Below are positions 50,513 through 61,141 of a stretch of DNA of 64,000 nt, piece by piece (the first letter of the stretch is position 1; each line of letters begins with the position of its first letter). The notes below the pieces were generated by a model. It ran no database searches and was not told the origin of the DNA. It worked only from the letters and a program-made list of their open reading frames with translations. The DNA is taken from contig CAJNOI010000101.1 in the NCBI GenBank assembly GCA_905250115.1, positions 18,501 to 82,500 on the forward strand. Reading direction: 5' to 3'. This stretch comes from Adineta steineri. Its lineage: Eukaryota; Rotifera; Eurotatoria; Adinetida; Adinetidae. A program made the position numbers and the translations under genes.

Positions 50513-51610
50513 TTAAGCATTAGGAAGAACTCTAATAGCATCACCCGAATTACATAAAACTACTAATAATTGCCATGGAAATGGCGTCAGTTTTTGATCA
50601 ACAGCAAGAGTACATGTTGTTTTCATACGTTCATGAAATAAACGTATTTCCAATTGAGCACAATCGAATGTAAGTGATATCACATCATTAGTTTGTATTT
50701 TGTTACTATTGAATTCCGATTTTTTACAGCTACGACTACAAAGTCCTTGTTCATAGACTTGATGTGATCCAAACCATCCTACAGCACTAGATAATCGAAA
50801 TGCATCTGGTTGTAAAGCTATTTTCGATGACATACAACCAAAGAAAATATAATAAGGTTGTTTGAATTTTTCTAATCGAAATCGTGTTGTATGTGTACCA
50901 CGTAAATAAAGTAATCGACCACGAATATAAGCATAGTCTGAAGAAGAACTACTTTGTTTAGCAAGATAACCACCATCTTCAAGTCTAACAGGACCTAATG
51001 TTTGTAAGAATCGTTCTTGTATAGCTGGATTTGAAGCTGCTTTTGTTGGTGCTGGTGGTTGTTCATGTCTTCCTGACGATTGACTACTACCAGAATCATG
51101 AATTTGTACTGCCATTAAATAAATAGGCGAACCTTTATCTAATGTTAATTTAGCCGCTGCTGGTGATGTAATTTCTGCTTCAATATCTTTCAATTGTTTC
51201 TTCCAATGATCAAGGTCATATTCCGAAAAATCATCATCTTCACGAGCTGCACGAAGACTATCAGTAATATTACCATAGGCTTTTCTTAATCCTGGTTTTG
51301 ATTGATCAATAAATTCTAATAAACTTCTTCGTGCACTTTCAGCAGCAATTTGAATCTTTGTAATTGAATCTTTTTCCCATCTATCGATTTTTTGTAATAG
51401 AGAATTTCTTCTCATTGATGGTTGTTCTAATTCATGTTGTAATGAATCATGTTCTTCCATTAAACTATCTAATTGATCCGATAAATCTTGTCGATGTTCA
51501 ATAACATGCTTACCACAAAATGTCTTCTGACATCCATCACAGATTAAAATCCCGCCACTTTTGTTACATACAACACATTGTTTCTTATTATTAGAATTGC
51601 TTTGATTCAT
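50513..51610 (-). CDS. B-box/coiled-coil/SPRY protein, copy 1
   Basis: Intronless, 365 residues. The N-terminus has a B-box-type zinc site (CVVCNKSGGILICDGC...FCGKHVIEHR, about 12-42), then a coiled coil (about 45-150), a Ser/Pro/Ala-rich linker, and a SPRY-like C-terminal domain (about 215-360) with FFGCMSS, VGWFG and TNDVISLTFDC. The layout is that of TRIM proteins lacking the RING finger, so ubiquitin-ligase activity of its own is not expected; SPRY domains bind other proteins. It is the first of three tandem paralogues on the same strand. Confidence 0.85.
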   Translation of the reverse strand: MNQSNSNNKKQCVVCNKSGGILICDGCQKTFCGKHVIEHRQDLSDQLDSLMEEHDSLQHELEQPSMRRNSLLQKIDRWEKDSITKIQIAAESARRSLLEFIDQSKPGLRKAYGNITDSLRAAREDDDFSEYDLDHWKKQLKDIEAEITSPAAAKLTLDKGSPIYLMAVQIHDSGSSQSSGRHEQPPAPTKAASNPAIQERFLQTLGPVRLEDGGYLAKQSSSSSDYAYIRGRLLYLRGTHTTRFRLEKFKQPYYIFFGCMSSKIALQPDAFRLSSAVGWFGSHQVYEQGLCSRSCKKSEFNSNKIQTNDVISLTFDCAQLEIRLFHERMKTTCTLAVDQKLTPFPWQLLVVLCNSGDAIRVLPNA

Positions 51611-52954
51611 TATTGCTGTTTGAAATGTTGTAAAAGAATGTACACGTTATGCTAAAAATGACCTTAGTTTGTTTGTTTTTTGTTATCGGTAATGGAGAGA
51701 ACGAAATAAATATATCGTTTACCGTAACGAACCTTCTTAGTCTACAACGTCGATAGAATAATTTATATAAAAATTGTTTATAGAATGAGAAATTGTTTTT
51801 TCCTGAAGGTGAAATAGTGGTTGAGTTGACAGTTGTTATCTCTTATATTTCAAAATATATATATATATATACATAGTATTTTATACAAAAATAAAACATT
51901 TCTACATATCAAGTTAAATTTCTCTTAAGTACTTTCGTTAGTTATTTCACGGTTTTATAATATGAAAACTATATATATATATATATATATATACATTTAG
52001 TTTTGTCGTACTCTTCTCGTTATCTACGATATTCTCGATAAAGTTTTTGTGAAAAATATAAATATATTGTTATCAATATTTCATCAGATATTCTTCTCTC
52101 CTTGATATGTACATATATGAGATGGACTATTTCATTTGATAACAAATAACATTATTAGTTTATTTTTAAATTAAAAAGAATATATTAATAAGCATTTTTA
52201 TCAAATATACTCCATCAAATGTTATATATAGTACTACAATATCCATATGTATATATTTGATTAGATCCAAATCATACTACATAGCATAATAATTGGAAAA
52301 CATGTTTCATTGAATGATATACAACTGAATAATATCGTATTGCTGTGAAGACTTTATTCCAATCAGGGGAAAAAATAATGAGAGAGAATATGCACTTGAA
52401 AGCAAAAGTAAAACCCTTATATGCTCATATGTATATGACTCAGGAATCTCAATCATGTACACATGAGCCAGTAACTCCTTAACTTATGAGATATCACGGC
52501 GAGTATCGTGACAATTGCTACTAAAAATTTATTACTGCTAACAGATCATCAACGAAGACTTTCTATGATTTTATTTTTGAAAAGTTGTTCTTTTGATTGT
52601 ACAGTAGTTCATATAATTTCTGAGACTAGAGGTTGTTTTTTCATTGCATATAACTTCTTGATATTTATATTGGTACTCATTCGAGTATTTTGAAGAAAAA
52701 TGTGTGTGGTCTAATGAAATTAAGTTTGAATGTCGTGTTATTTTTATAAATAAATGATAAGAAAATGAGAGATGATATCATTCTGTTTCATATAAAGTTG
52801 AGAGAAAAGAAATTTTTTGTAGCATGCATAATTTCTTCTTCTGTCAAGGATAACTACATATAGTTGAAAAAGTTTATTTCATATATCGAGAAAATGAATC
52901 ATTCATTATCATAGATGTTCGTTTGTCCTATTAAGAATTGAATTTTATCCTGTT
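51611..52954. other. Intergenic with TA microsatellites
   Basis: (TA)n runs near 51850-51870 and 51970-51993. No gene was recognised. Confidence 0.55.
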
Positions 52955-54043
52955 TTATTTTTGATTTAAAATTTTCACCGAATCATTTTCATGCGTTAAT
53001 ATAATTAAAAGTTGCCAAGGAAAATGTGCTTTATCAATATTAACTGAAAGTTTATGCGTTTTATTTAATCGTTCATGATATAATCCAATTTGTTTTTTAT
53101 CACAATCAAATATCATATATAATATATCATTTGTTTGAATTTTATTACTATCATAACCATATATATTTATATTATTATTCCAAATACCATGTTGATATAT
53201 TTCATTATGACCAAACCATCCAACAACAAATGATGAATCATAATTCATTGTGTTTGAAATTCCTTCGGATGATATACAACCAAAGAAAATTCTATATGGA
53301 AGAGCATTTTGTATAATTTGAAATCGAACAATATGACTACCTTGAGAATAATGTTGTTTACCAATAATATATCCATAATCTAAATCAGGTCCCATATGTT
53401 TAGCAATTAAACCTCCGCTTGTAATAGAAGCAGGATATGTTGCTTTAAGAAAACGTTCACAAGCAGTAGAATGTGGTACAATATGATTCGTATTCTTATG
53501 GATATTAGAAAATTTCTTATTGATAGTTTTAATAAGATAGATCGGAGATTGTTGATCTTCAATTAATTCAAGTGAATATGATGATTGAATTTCTAATCGA
53601 AGATCATTTAATTGTTTGATCCATTGTTTTAAATCATTTTCTAAATAATCGTCTGTTTTACATGATGATTTAAGATCAAATGCAATAGCACATGATATTC
53701 TTGTTAATCGTATTTTTGTTTTATCAAATATTTGTTTTAATTCAATTCGTACATTTTCTGCAGCTGTTCTTATTTTTCTTATTGATTCTTGTTCCCATTT
53801 ATCTATTTTTCTTGAATATAAATATTCATTTGATGTTTGTTCAATATCTTGTCGAAGTAAATTATGATCGTGTATAATATTTTCTAATTGATCAGTAAGT
53901 TCTTGTCGATGTGTAATAGCATGTCTCTCACAAAATGTTAAATGACATCCATCACAGGTTGATATACTATTACTTTTACTACATTTGACACAATGTCTTG
54001 TATTATTAATAGTAGCGTTACGTATGAATTTTATTGTCGACAT
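52955..54043 (-). CDS. B-box/coiled-coil/SPRY protein, copy 2
   Basis: About 362 residues from the Met at 54043. The frame is open up to 54142, but the added N-terminal 33 residues are hydrophobic, unlike the paralogues, so the inner Met directly before STIKFIRNATINN is preferred. B-box (CVKCSKSNSISTCDGC...FCERHAITHR), coiled coil, and a SPRY-like domain with FFGCISS, VGWFGHNEIY and TNDILYMIFDCDKKQ. Intronless, and closer to copy 3 than to copy 1 in the C-terminal domain. Confidence 0.84.
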   Translation of the reverse strand: MSTIKFIRNATINNTRHCVKCSKSNSISTCDGCHLTFCERHAITHRQELTDQLENIIHDHNLLRQDIEQTSNEYLYSRKIDKWEQESIRKIRTAAENVRIELKQIFDKTKIRLTRISCAIAFDLKSSCKTDDYLENDLKQWIKQLNDLRLEIQSSYSLELIEDQQSPIYLIKTINKKFSNIHKNTNHIVPHSTACERFLKATYPASITSGGLIAKHMGPDLDYGYIIGKQHYSQGSHIVRFQIIQNALPYRIFFGCISSEGISNTMNYDSSFVVGWFGHNEIYQHGIWNNNINIYGYDSNKIQTNDILYMIFDCDKKQIGLYHERLNKTHKLSVNIDKAHFPWQLLIILTHENDSVKILNQK

Positions 54044-54487
54044 ATTGTTAAAATACAAAAAGAATAAAACATTCGTATGTATTATTATTTTGAAATGAAA
54101 GAAAGAAAAAGAATTTGATGAGATTCTTTTTAATTTATACATTTTCTATTCGATTGTTTCTCTTACCCGACATAACTAATTACACTAAAGTTTCAATATA
54201 ATAGAAAAATATTATTCTGAATAATAATATTAATACTATTGTCATATTAAATTAATTTCATTTCTAATATTATACGTAGAATTGATTTAACTATACCAGA
54301 AGAAATCATGCCTAGGATTATTCAACAAAATATGATTGAATAACAAGCCATTTATAAATATTAAAAAAAAGTGATTTATTTTTGAAATAAAATTACTTAG
54401 AGATGTAAATAAATCCTAAAATTTTTATAAGTATGATATTTTCTATGATTAATAAAAGAAATATTTTATCACACATAAAATTATAAA
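54044..54487. other. Intergenic between B-box/SPRY paralogues
   Basis: AT-rich spacer, nothing recognised. Confidence 0.5.
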
Positions 54488-55579
54488 TCATGTCTTTCGT
54501 TCTATCGATGAATCCGTTTGTATTTTGTTCATAGAATGTAATTTAGGTGGTGAAAGAATTCTAACACAATCATCTTTATCAGTTAACATCATTAATAATT
54601 GCCAAGGTAATGGTGCTTTATCAGTATTAACAGTAAGTATATGTCTTTTATTTGTATCTTCATGAAATAATTCAATTTGTTTTTTATCACAATCAAATGT
54701 CATATATAATACATCATTTGTTGCTATAGTATTACTATTATAACCATGTGAAGTCGGATTACCATTACGAATACCATGTTGATAAGTTTGATTGAAACCA
54801 AACCATCCAACTGTAAATTGTGAATTAATAGAAATTCGTTTTTGAATTGCTTCCGATGAAATACAACCAAAAAATATATTATATGGTATACCAGATTGTT
54901 CAATTTTCAATAATATTGTATGCCGACCTTCGGAATAATGTTGTTCACCAAGAACATATTCATAATTCCAATCGTTACTTGTATGTTTAGCAAGAAGACC
55001 ATCATTATCAAGTGTAACACTACCAATTACTTTGGAAAATCGATCCTGTGAAATTGAAACAGGAATATTTTTTTCTGTATCACTATGTTTAATTTTAATT
55101 AATTTAATAATAGACCATTCCTCTTCGACTAATGTAACTTGTAATGGTAATGTTACTTCTGATTTAAGTTGTTTTAATTGATTCATCCAACGATTTAATT
55201 CATTTTCGGAATAATCATCAGCTTCACGTGATGAACGAAGATTCATCGCAATATCGCGATATGTTTTTGAAATTGGATCTCTGGATTTATCAATCATTTG
55301 TTGTAGATCATATCGAGCAGTTTCTGCAGCTATGTGAACTTTTGTAACTGCTTCTCTTTCCCATATATCAATTTTTTTAAATAAATTATGTTCTTTAGAT
55401 GATCGTTCAAATTCTCGTTGAAGTGAACTATGTTCACGCATAATACTATCTAATTGATTAGCTAATTGATGTCGATGTTCAAGTGAATGTTTACCACAAA
55501 ATATTTGTTGACATCCATTACATGTCATAACACCAATACTATTATTACATGTAATACATTGTTTCGTATCATTCGTCAT
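54488..55579 (-). CDS. B-box/coiled-coil/SPRY protein, copy 3
   Basis: Intronless, 363 residues, starting MTNDTKQC. B-box (CITCNNSIGVMTCNGC...FCGKHSLEHR), coiled coil (about 40-150), and a SPRY-like domain with FFGCISSEAIQ, VGWFGFNQTYQHG and TNDVLYMTFDCDKKQIELFH. No RING finger. It has a short extra C-terminal tail after ILSPPK compared with the other copies. Confidence 0.85.
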   Translation of the reverse strand: MTNDTKQCITCNNSIGVMTCNGCQQIFCGKHSLEHRHQLANQLDSIMREHSSLQREFERSSKEHNLFKKIDIWEREAVTKVHIAAETARYDLQQMIDKSRDPISKTYRDIAMNLRSSREADDYSENELNRWMNQLKQLKSEVTLPLQVTLVEEEWSIIKLIKIKHSDTEKNIPVSISQDRFSKVIGSVTLDNDGLLAKHTSNDWNYEYVLGEQHYSEGRHTILLKIEQSGIPYNIFFGCISSEAIQKRISINSQFTVGWFGFNQTYQHGIRNGNPTSHGYNSNTIATNDVLYMTFDCDKKQIELFHEDTNKRHILTVNTDKAPLPWQLLMMLTDKDDCVRILSPPKLHSMNKIQTDSSIERKT

Positions 55580-56086
55580 ACTGTTATTGAAATTTTTGTG
55601 ATACTATAGTGAAATTTAACAAAAAAAACAAAAAAGTTTTTTAAATCTTACGTACACATGGAGACAGAAGAAAGAAAGAAAGAAAAAATTGTTCACCATT
55701 TGTCTTTTATTATTAAACAATGAAAGGAAAGATAGAAAGCCATGTGGATTTATAAATTATGAGATGTGTATATGTTACTTTTATCTTATGTCAATACAGT
55801 AATTCGATTATAAAGCTTTGGGATATGTTAAAATATTCGAAAGGCGGATAAACTTCATTTAAATTGACAAACATTGAAAAGATTAATTCAATTCCTTTTA
55901 TGAGACACGAAGTAAATAGTGTAGAGAAGAAAAAAAAGACATGTATTTTTTTCTCGGTGGACAATAGGAAGCGTTATTTCATGGTGTTAATCAAATATAC
56001 ATCTTAATATTTATATAGAGATATCAATAACATATCACCTTCAAAAAAAAATTCTTCATCTCTCATATTAATACAAGAAGAAAATT
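55580..56086. other. Intergenic
   Basis: Contains a short GAAA-rich run near 55660-55690. No gene seen. Confidence 0.5.
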
Positions 56087-56454
56087 TTAGTCAGTCGATG
56101 ATAATGATTCTGTTCGTGTATCTTTTAAAGCATAATAAATTTCTTGAATAATTCTTCCATTTTTGATTGTAAAACGAGCAAGTATAAGAACGGCGAATAC
56201 AATATATAGAAGGACTATCAGAAAAATTTTGCAACCATGTGATTCATCTTGTCTTGGTTGAACTAAATTAGAAAAAATAGTCATTAAAAATTTTTGTAGT
56301 TTTATTTAGATTAACCTGTTGATGGTATTGATTGATTCTTTTTGTTAGAATTTAATTCGCGTATTTGCTAAACAAGTAAAAAATAAAACTTTGTTTTTTA
56401 AATATCTATTTTTACCTGTTCACGTGCGATAGTATCAGAATATCTTAGACACAT
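56087..56454 (-). CDS. Small single-pass membrane protein, three exons
   Basis: Exons 56454-56416, 56367-56316 and 56262-56087 give 88 residues. Both introns are 48-53 bp with GT-AG ends and phase is kept (CAG/CAA, then G/TT). The N-terminal third is polar (MCLRYSDTIAREQ, then QIRELNSNKKN), followed by a single hydrophobic helix (IFLIVLLYIVFAVLILA) and a polar tail. A start at 56284 inside intron 2 would also give an open frame, but the spliced model explains the upstream in-frame sequence. I do not recognise the family. Confidence 0.55.
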
Positions 56455-57485
56455 TTTTGCACAGTGAAAAATATGAATAGAAATCTACAGATATATATAT
56501 ATACTTACTAATAAGTAACATGAGATAACATCTTTTTTTTTCTATTTAAATATGTAGTCTCAAGCATATATTTAAATAGATAATTGAGTCTTCATTCATC
56601 ACATGTATTGTTTCTTATATGTAGATTAATGTAATATTCTCATTTACTTTCTTCTATTCGTATATTTTTATACAAAAGAAATTTGAAATATCTATTAATT
56701 TTTCAGCAATAAAAATTGTTTCTAAAGTAATTCATGATTTTATTAATCGTAGAATATCTACGTATTATCCTAATAAAGTAAACATGAATAATTCTCAAAG
56801 CAATTAATCATTAGTGAATATAAGATTTATTTGAAATATACAGTAGTTTGTACAAATATTTTTCCTCATAGAATCCATTCATTTCTAATGTATGATCGGA
56901 TAACCTATGGAGAATACTATATACTGATATAATTTTCATTGAATTTCAGCAGGAAAACGACAAATATAAGTCCTACAGTCGGAAGTTTCAAAAACAATGA
57001 TACGATGATATTACCATCATGCAATGAATTTATATTTCCGATTTTCATAATTATAAGGTCGTATCGAATTTCCTGCATGATATTGAAAATGCGAAATTAA
57101 CCAGGCTTTTAGAATAGAGACGGAAGTAGATAAAAATTATCAGAGAAATATTCGATCCGATAAGAAATTGACTACCTAGTAATTCCATTAAAAAGTGTAT
57201 TGAGCTGTTTCTGAATAGTTTTGGTCGATGAGAAAGTGAAGAAAATAGAGAATCAGATCCTGAAAAAGGTGTAATTATTTTTGGAGCTTCCAACTGTAAT
57301 ACTTATATTTGTCGTTTTCCTCCTGAAGGTCAAAGAAAATCATATTAAATTGCAGTTTTATTTTAAGATAATCATTCAAGAAGATGTAATATTTATAAAA
57401 AAAGAAGAGAACATTAAATGTAAATTCCCCAAAATTATTGCACTAAATATTACAGTTGAAATGGAATTAATCGAGATTTGTTTAT
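56455..57485. other. Intergenic
   Basis: About 1 kb without a gene I can support. Open frames on both strands at 57051-57526 overlap each other and show no conserved motif. A pair of segments near 56940-56985 and 57270-57315 (GAAAACGACAAATATAAGT-like) are reverse complements, suggesting an inverted repeat of about 370 bp. Confidence 0.5.
56940..57320. repeat. Small inverted-repeat element
   Basis: The left side reads AGGAAAACGACAAATATAAG (from about 56951) and the right side ACTTATATTTGTCGTTTTCC (about 57301), near-perfect reverse complements; inner sequences such as GGAAGTTTCAAA and TTTTTGGAGCTTCC also roughly pair. It may be a short foldback or MITE copy. Confidence 0.55.
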
Positions 57486-58156
57486 TTAACGACGACCATT
57501 TAATGGTTGAGTCAACATATGAATAAGATTATCATAAAAAACACGACCATCAGAACCAATATTTAATTCACGTAAAATAAGATCAACTAATCAATATGAA
57601 AAATAAATCGTAAACAATAAAAATTTTATCTTATGTTCTTACCATCTTTATCAGTTAATTTTTCTCCTGTATTAGTTAAAATATATCTTAATTGTTTAGC
57701 ATCAATATAACCATGTCGTTGTGTGTCATACAATTGAAAAGCAGCCATTATTTCATTTGGTGTATTTTCTGTTGATCGATGTTCCAAAACAATTTTAAGA
57801 AAATCATCAAATTCAACAACACCAACATCTATATTTCATAAATTTAGTATTGAAATCAATATGAATACACATACCTTTTTTATATTTTGTGAAGTATCGT
57901 TTAAGTTCGGCAATTGTTGGCGCCATACTTAACGATCGCATTATAAAACATAATTTATCTGGTGTATCTACAAAACCTTGTGGTGCAAATAATTGAAAAC
58001 ATTGACGAAAATCTAATCATAAAATAGTTTATTTTTTAAAAATTCTATTTATTTTATAAAATCTTACTATCAATTTCTTCTTCACTAAAATTCTTTGACT
58101 AAAATACAAAAATATATAATGTTTTATATATTTAATTCTAATTGTTTTCTTACCAT
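57486..58156 (-). CDS. CALML4: Calmodulin-like EF-hand protein, CALML4-like
   Basis: Five exons, 58156-58154, 58098-58068, 58012-57875, 57828-57643 and 57586-57486, give 152 residues, the usual CALML4 length. The first coding exon is only the ATG, an arrangement also known from calmodulin genes. The protein has paired EF-hand-like segments, but the calcium loops are degenerate (for example APQGFVDTPDKL; YDTQRHGYIDAKQL), and the stretch LTNTGEKLTDKDVDLILREL closely fits CALML4, a myosin light chain of brush-border and ciliary cells. Calcium binding is probably weak or absent. Confidence 0.82.
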
Positions 58157-59222
58157 AACTATTTATTTAGAACAATTAATAAATAAAAAATGAATCTAGA
58201 AGATTTATCGAAAAAAAATTAACATATAATGAAAATATGTTATCTTGTTGTCTGTATAAAACTGTGATTTCAATTTCGAGAAACTGATATGACGATCACG
58301 TAAATGTAATGGTTCAATCGATAGACTGACCATTTCTTTTTTGTACCAAATCAAACAAATGAAAAAGTAGGTAGACAAACAATTAATGAACAGTATAGAT
58401 TAAGGTTAAGGTAATGGCAAAGAGAAGAGAAGAGAAAGCATTCGTTTAGTTTTATTCAATATGTTCACCTATCGATTGAACGAATAGGACAATATAAGAG
58501 GGCGCTATTCACCATAGCTATACCATATTAACACTGGAATCTTATCAATTACTTTCAAGCGCAGAAGAATTTGTATATCACAATTTATACATATCGTTTT
58601 ATTTAAGGAGCATGCTATATGCATCAATTCCTATATGAACATTAACAAGAGTATATTTCATGATACGTAGTGGAGAATAATAGATTCAATTGATAATCAT
58701 AATTTATTTAAATTAAGAAAATAAAAATATCTCATGAATATACTGAAATATTGATTTTTATCATGATCTTAACACATTCAAATGTGTTGATATTATATAC
58801 CATTTAAAGCATGTTTACAAAACAAAATCTAAGATTAAATCATGACAAATATCACTAATAATAATAATAATATCTGTTCTAAACATTCATTTGATAGAGT
58901 GATGTTATCGTCAAACAATAACAAAGGAGCGAACCTTTACGTCTAGTTTTTAGCTCATATAAGAACGCGAAAAAAATCACGGACGAAAGCATATCATCAA
59001 TGCAAGGTGCAAACGCGTTGATATGTTTTTATCATTAACACCGAACAATGATACACTTGAATGGCTCACATATACATCTATATAGGTGAATAGGTATATA
59101 TTTCTATGTAAGAGAAAATTACATCCTTTTTTTTCTTTACATTTATCCAATGTTAGTACGAATTGAACTTTTTTAACAATAATCAATAAACTAGTCAACA
59201 CGTATTTACAGCTATTTTTTAG
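58157..59222. other. Intergenic between divergent genes
   Basis: Separates the CALML4-like gene (-) and the GT31 gene (+). No gene or clear regulatory motif seen; a minus-strand frame at 58977-59201 is unremarkable. Confidence 0.5.
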
Positions 59223-60458
59223 ATGAAATATATTCTAATTTTATTTTATCTTTTTTATACAATAAATGCTCGAAATACTCGACCACCACGTGTATGTCGA
59301 AATTGTACTGGAAGACTTCATACACATGAAGATTTAGAATTAGCTAAACGACCATTGATTATAAATAAAGATCATATATGTTTAAATGAAAAACATGAAT
59401 TTTTTATTATTATTAAATCAGGTAGTTATCAACGACGAAATTTTACACGTTTAACATGGGCTAAAGAAGTAATGGAACATTTTAATATACCTGTTTTATA
59501 TGCAATTGGTTATCCAAAAAATTCATCGTTACAAAAACAGATACTTTTAGAAGATGAAATTTTTCATGATTTATTACAATTTGATTTTCAAGAAAGTTAT
59601 TTTAATTTAACAATAAAAACAACAAGTGTTTTTATTTGGTATGATAAATATTGTTCGAAAAATAGTAAATATCTTTTTTATGTTGATGATGATTTACTTA
59701 TTCATGTTGATAAATTAATTTTATATATAATGAAAATTAATTTTACGGATACAATTGAAGGATGGTGGGAAAAATCAGGTAAAATTCTACGTACAGGTAT
59801 TGGTGGTGTAACAAAAGAAGATTTTCCTATTGATATTGTACCAGATTATCTATGGGGCGCTGCTGTTTTATATCCATCGAATGTTATATCGAATATTTTA
59901 TTAAAATTTATATATAATACAACATTACCAATATTTTTTCGTGATGATGTTTTTATTAATGGATTTATAGCTGATGAAGCTAAAATTAAACGTCAACAAA
60001 TGAATGGACTTTTATTATATGATCCATATAAAGATCTTTTAAAAGATAATATGATTGTAATTGATTTTAAAACTGAAAAAGATCGTCAACGAGCATGGAA
60101 TTGTTATAAGCATAATACTCAATGTAATGAAAATTTATTATTATTTTTATTTCAAATAGTACTTGGAATGGGTTTATCTATAACATTGATGAATTATTGT
60201 TGTAAATGGTTTAAAACAACGATAGTTTATCAATATTTAAAATATGGATTTGATATGTGGTGTTATGAAGTAAAACCTATTTATAATGAATATGCAAACC
60301 TATTATCTATGATAACTCGAAAATATTGTCCGACAGTTAGATATCGAAAAATGAAAATACTTATTTATTGGTTGATATATTCAAGAAGAATGTATGTACG
60401 AATAATTTTTATTATTGTTATTATGTTAGTTTTTTATCATTTTATTCTAAATAAATAA
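59223..60458 (+). CDS. GT31-family beta-1,3-glycosyltransferase
   Basis: Intronless, 411 residues. An N-terminal hydrophobic segment (MKYILILFYLFYTINA) acts as a signal or anchor. The catalytic domain shows GT31 features in order: FFIIIKSGSYQRRNFTRLTW (the R-x-x-W region), YLFYVDDDLLIH with the DxD metal site, YLWGAAVLYPS, and RDDVFINGFIADE in the place of the EDVxxG motif. Such enzymes add galactose or GlcNAc in beta-1,3 linkage in the Golgi. The last 100 residues are unusual: an extra hydrophobic stretch at about 300-315 and a C-terminal helix (RIIFIIVIMLVFYHFIL). Confidence 0.88.
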   Translation: MKYILILFYLFYTINARNTRPPRVCRNCTGRLHTHEDLELAKRPLIINKDHICLNEKHEFFIIIKSGSYQRRNFTRLTWAKEVMEHFNIPVLYAIGYPKNSSLQKQILLEDEIFHDLLQFDFQESYFNLTIKTTSVFIWYDKYCSKNSKYLFYVDDDLLIHVDKLILYIMKINFTDTIEGWWEKSGKILRTGIGGVTKEDFPIDIVPDYLWGAAVLYPSNVISNILLKFIYNTTLPIFFRDDVFINGFIADEAKIKRQQMNGLLLYDPYKDLLKDNMIVIDFKTEKDRQRAWNCYKHNTQCNENLLLFLFQIVLGMGLSITLMNYCCKWFKTTIVYQYLKYGFDMWCYEVKPIYNEYANLLSMITRKYCPTVRYRKMKILIYWLIYSRRMYVRIIFIIVIMLVFYHFILNK

Positions 60459-61141
60459 TTGTTATGTTAAAATTTGAGTTTAGTTAATTTAAATAAAATG
60501 TTAATGTTTATTGAAAATGTCGATTTATTATGTTAATGGTTAAATAATAGAATGTTTATCATTTGTCATAAATTACAGTTCCCTAAATTTGTCCCTAGAA
60601 TATATTATAGCGTTTCACGTATCTACAAATAGGGATTCGATTCAGTGATTGATTTAAGTGAAACTACAATTTGTAGCAAATGATAACTTACCTACCAATT
60701 AATTTTATTTATAATGAATTACTAATTCGCAACTAAATGAATCATTTCAAATAGTTATCAAGGAAATAAAAATAGACAATTATTTCCAAATATATTATAA
60801 TACAAATTTAATATGATTAAAATTTATTTAATTTATCTTGTCTTTTATTATACACATCAGTCATTTTTATTATATCATTTCCAAATTTTTTACAATTAGT
60901 AAAAAACAAAAAAAAAGAAGCGCCCATAAAAATCTGATATTTCGATTCATTACATAAATCATTAATTTAACTGGAATAGATATTTTAAAAATCTTACTCT
61001 TAAATATAAATAACAAACGATAGATTTATGTCAAGAAAAACAAAAAATAAAAATAAACATTCATTTGCATATTTCGTTTACAAAATAAAATATTAAACAA
61101 AAAATAATTCGTTTTTTTTTTATTACTATATTTTTTCTCAT
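60459..61141. other. Intergenic between convergent genes
   Basis: 3' flanks of the GT31 gene and the KEAP1-like gene. AT-rich; nothing recognised. Confidence 0.5.

Noticed and set aside
57051-57526. Overlapping 80-codon frames on both strands
   Set aside because: They mirror one another across an inverted repeat and show no protein features.
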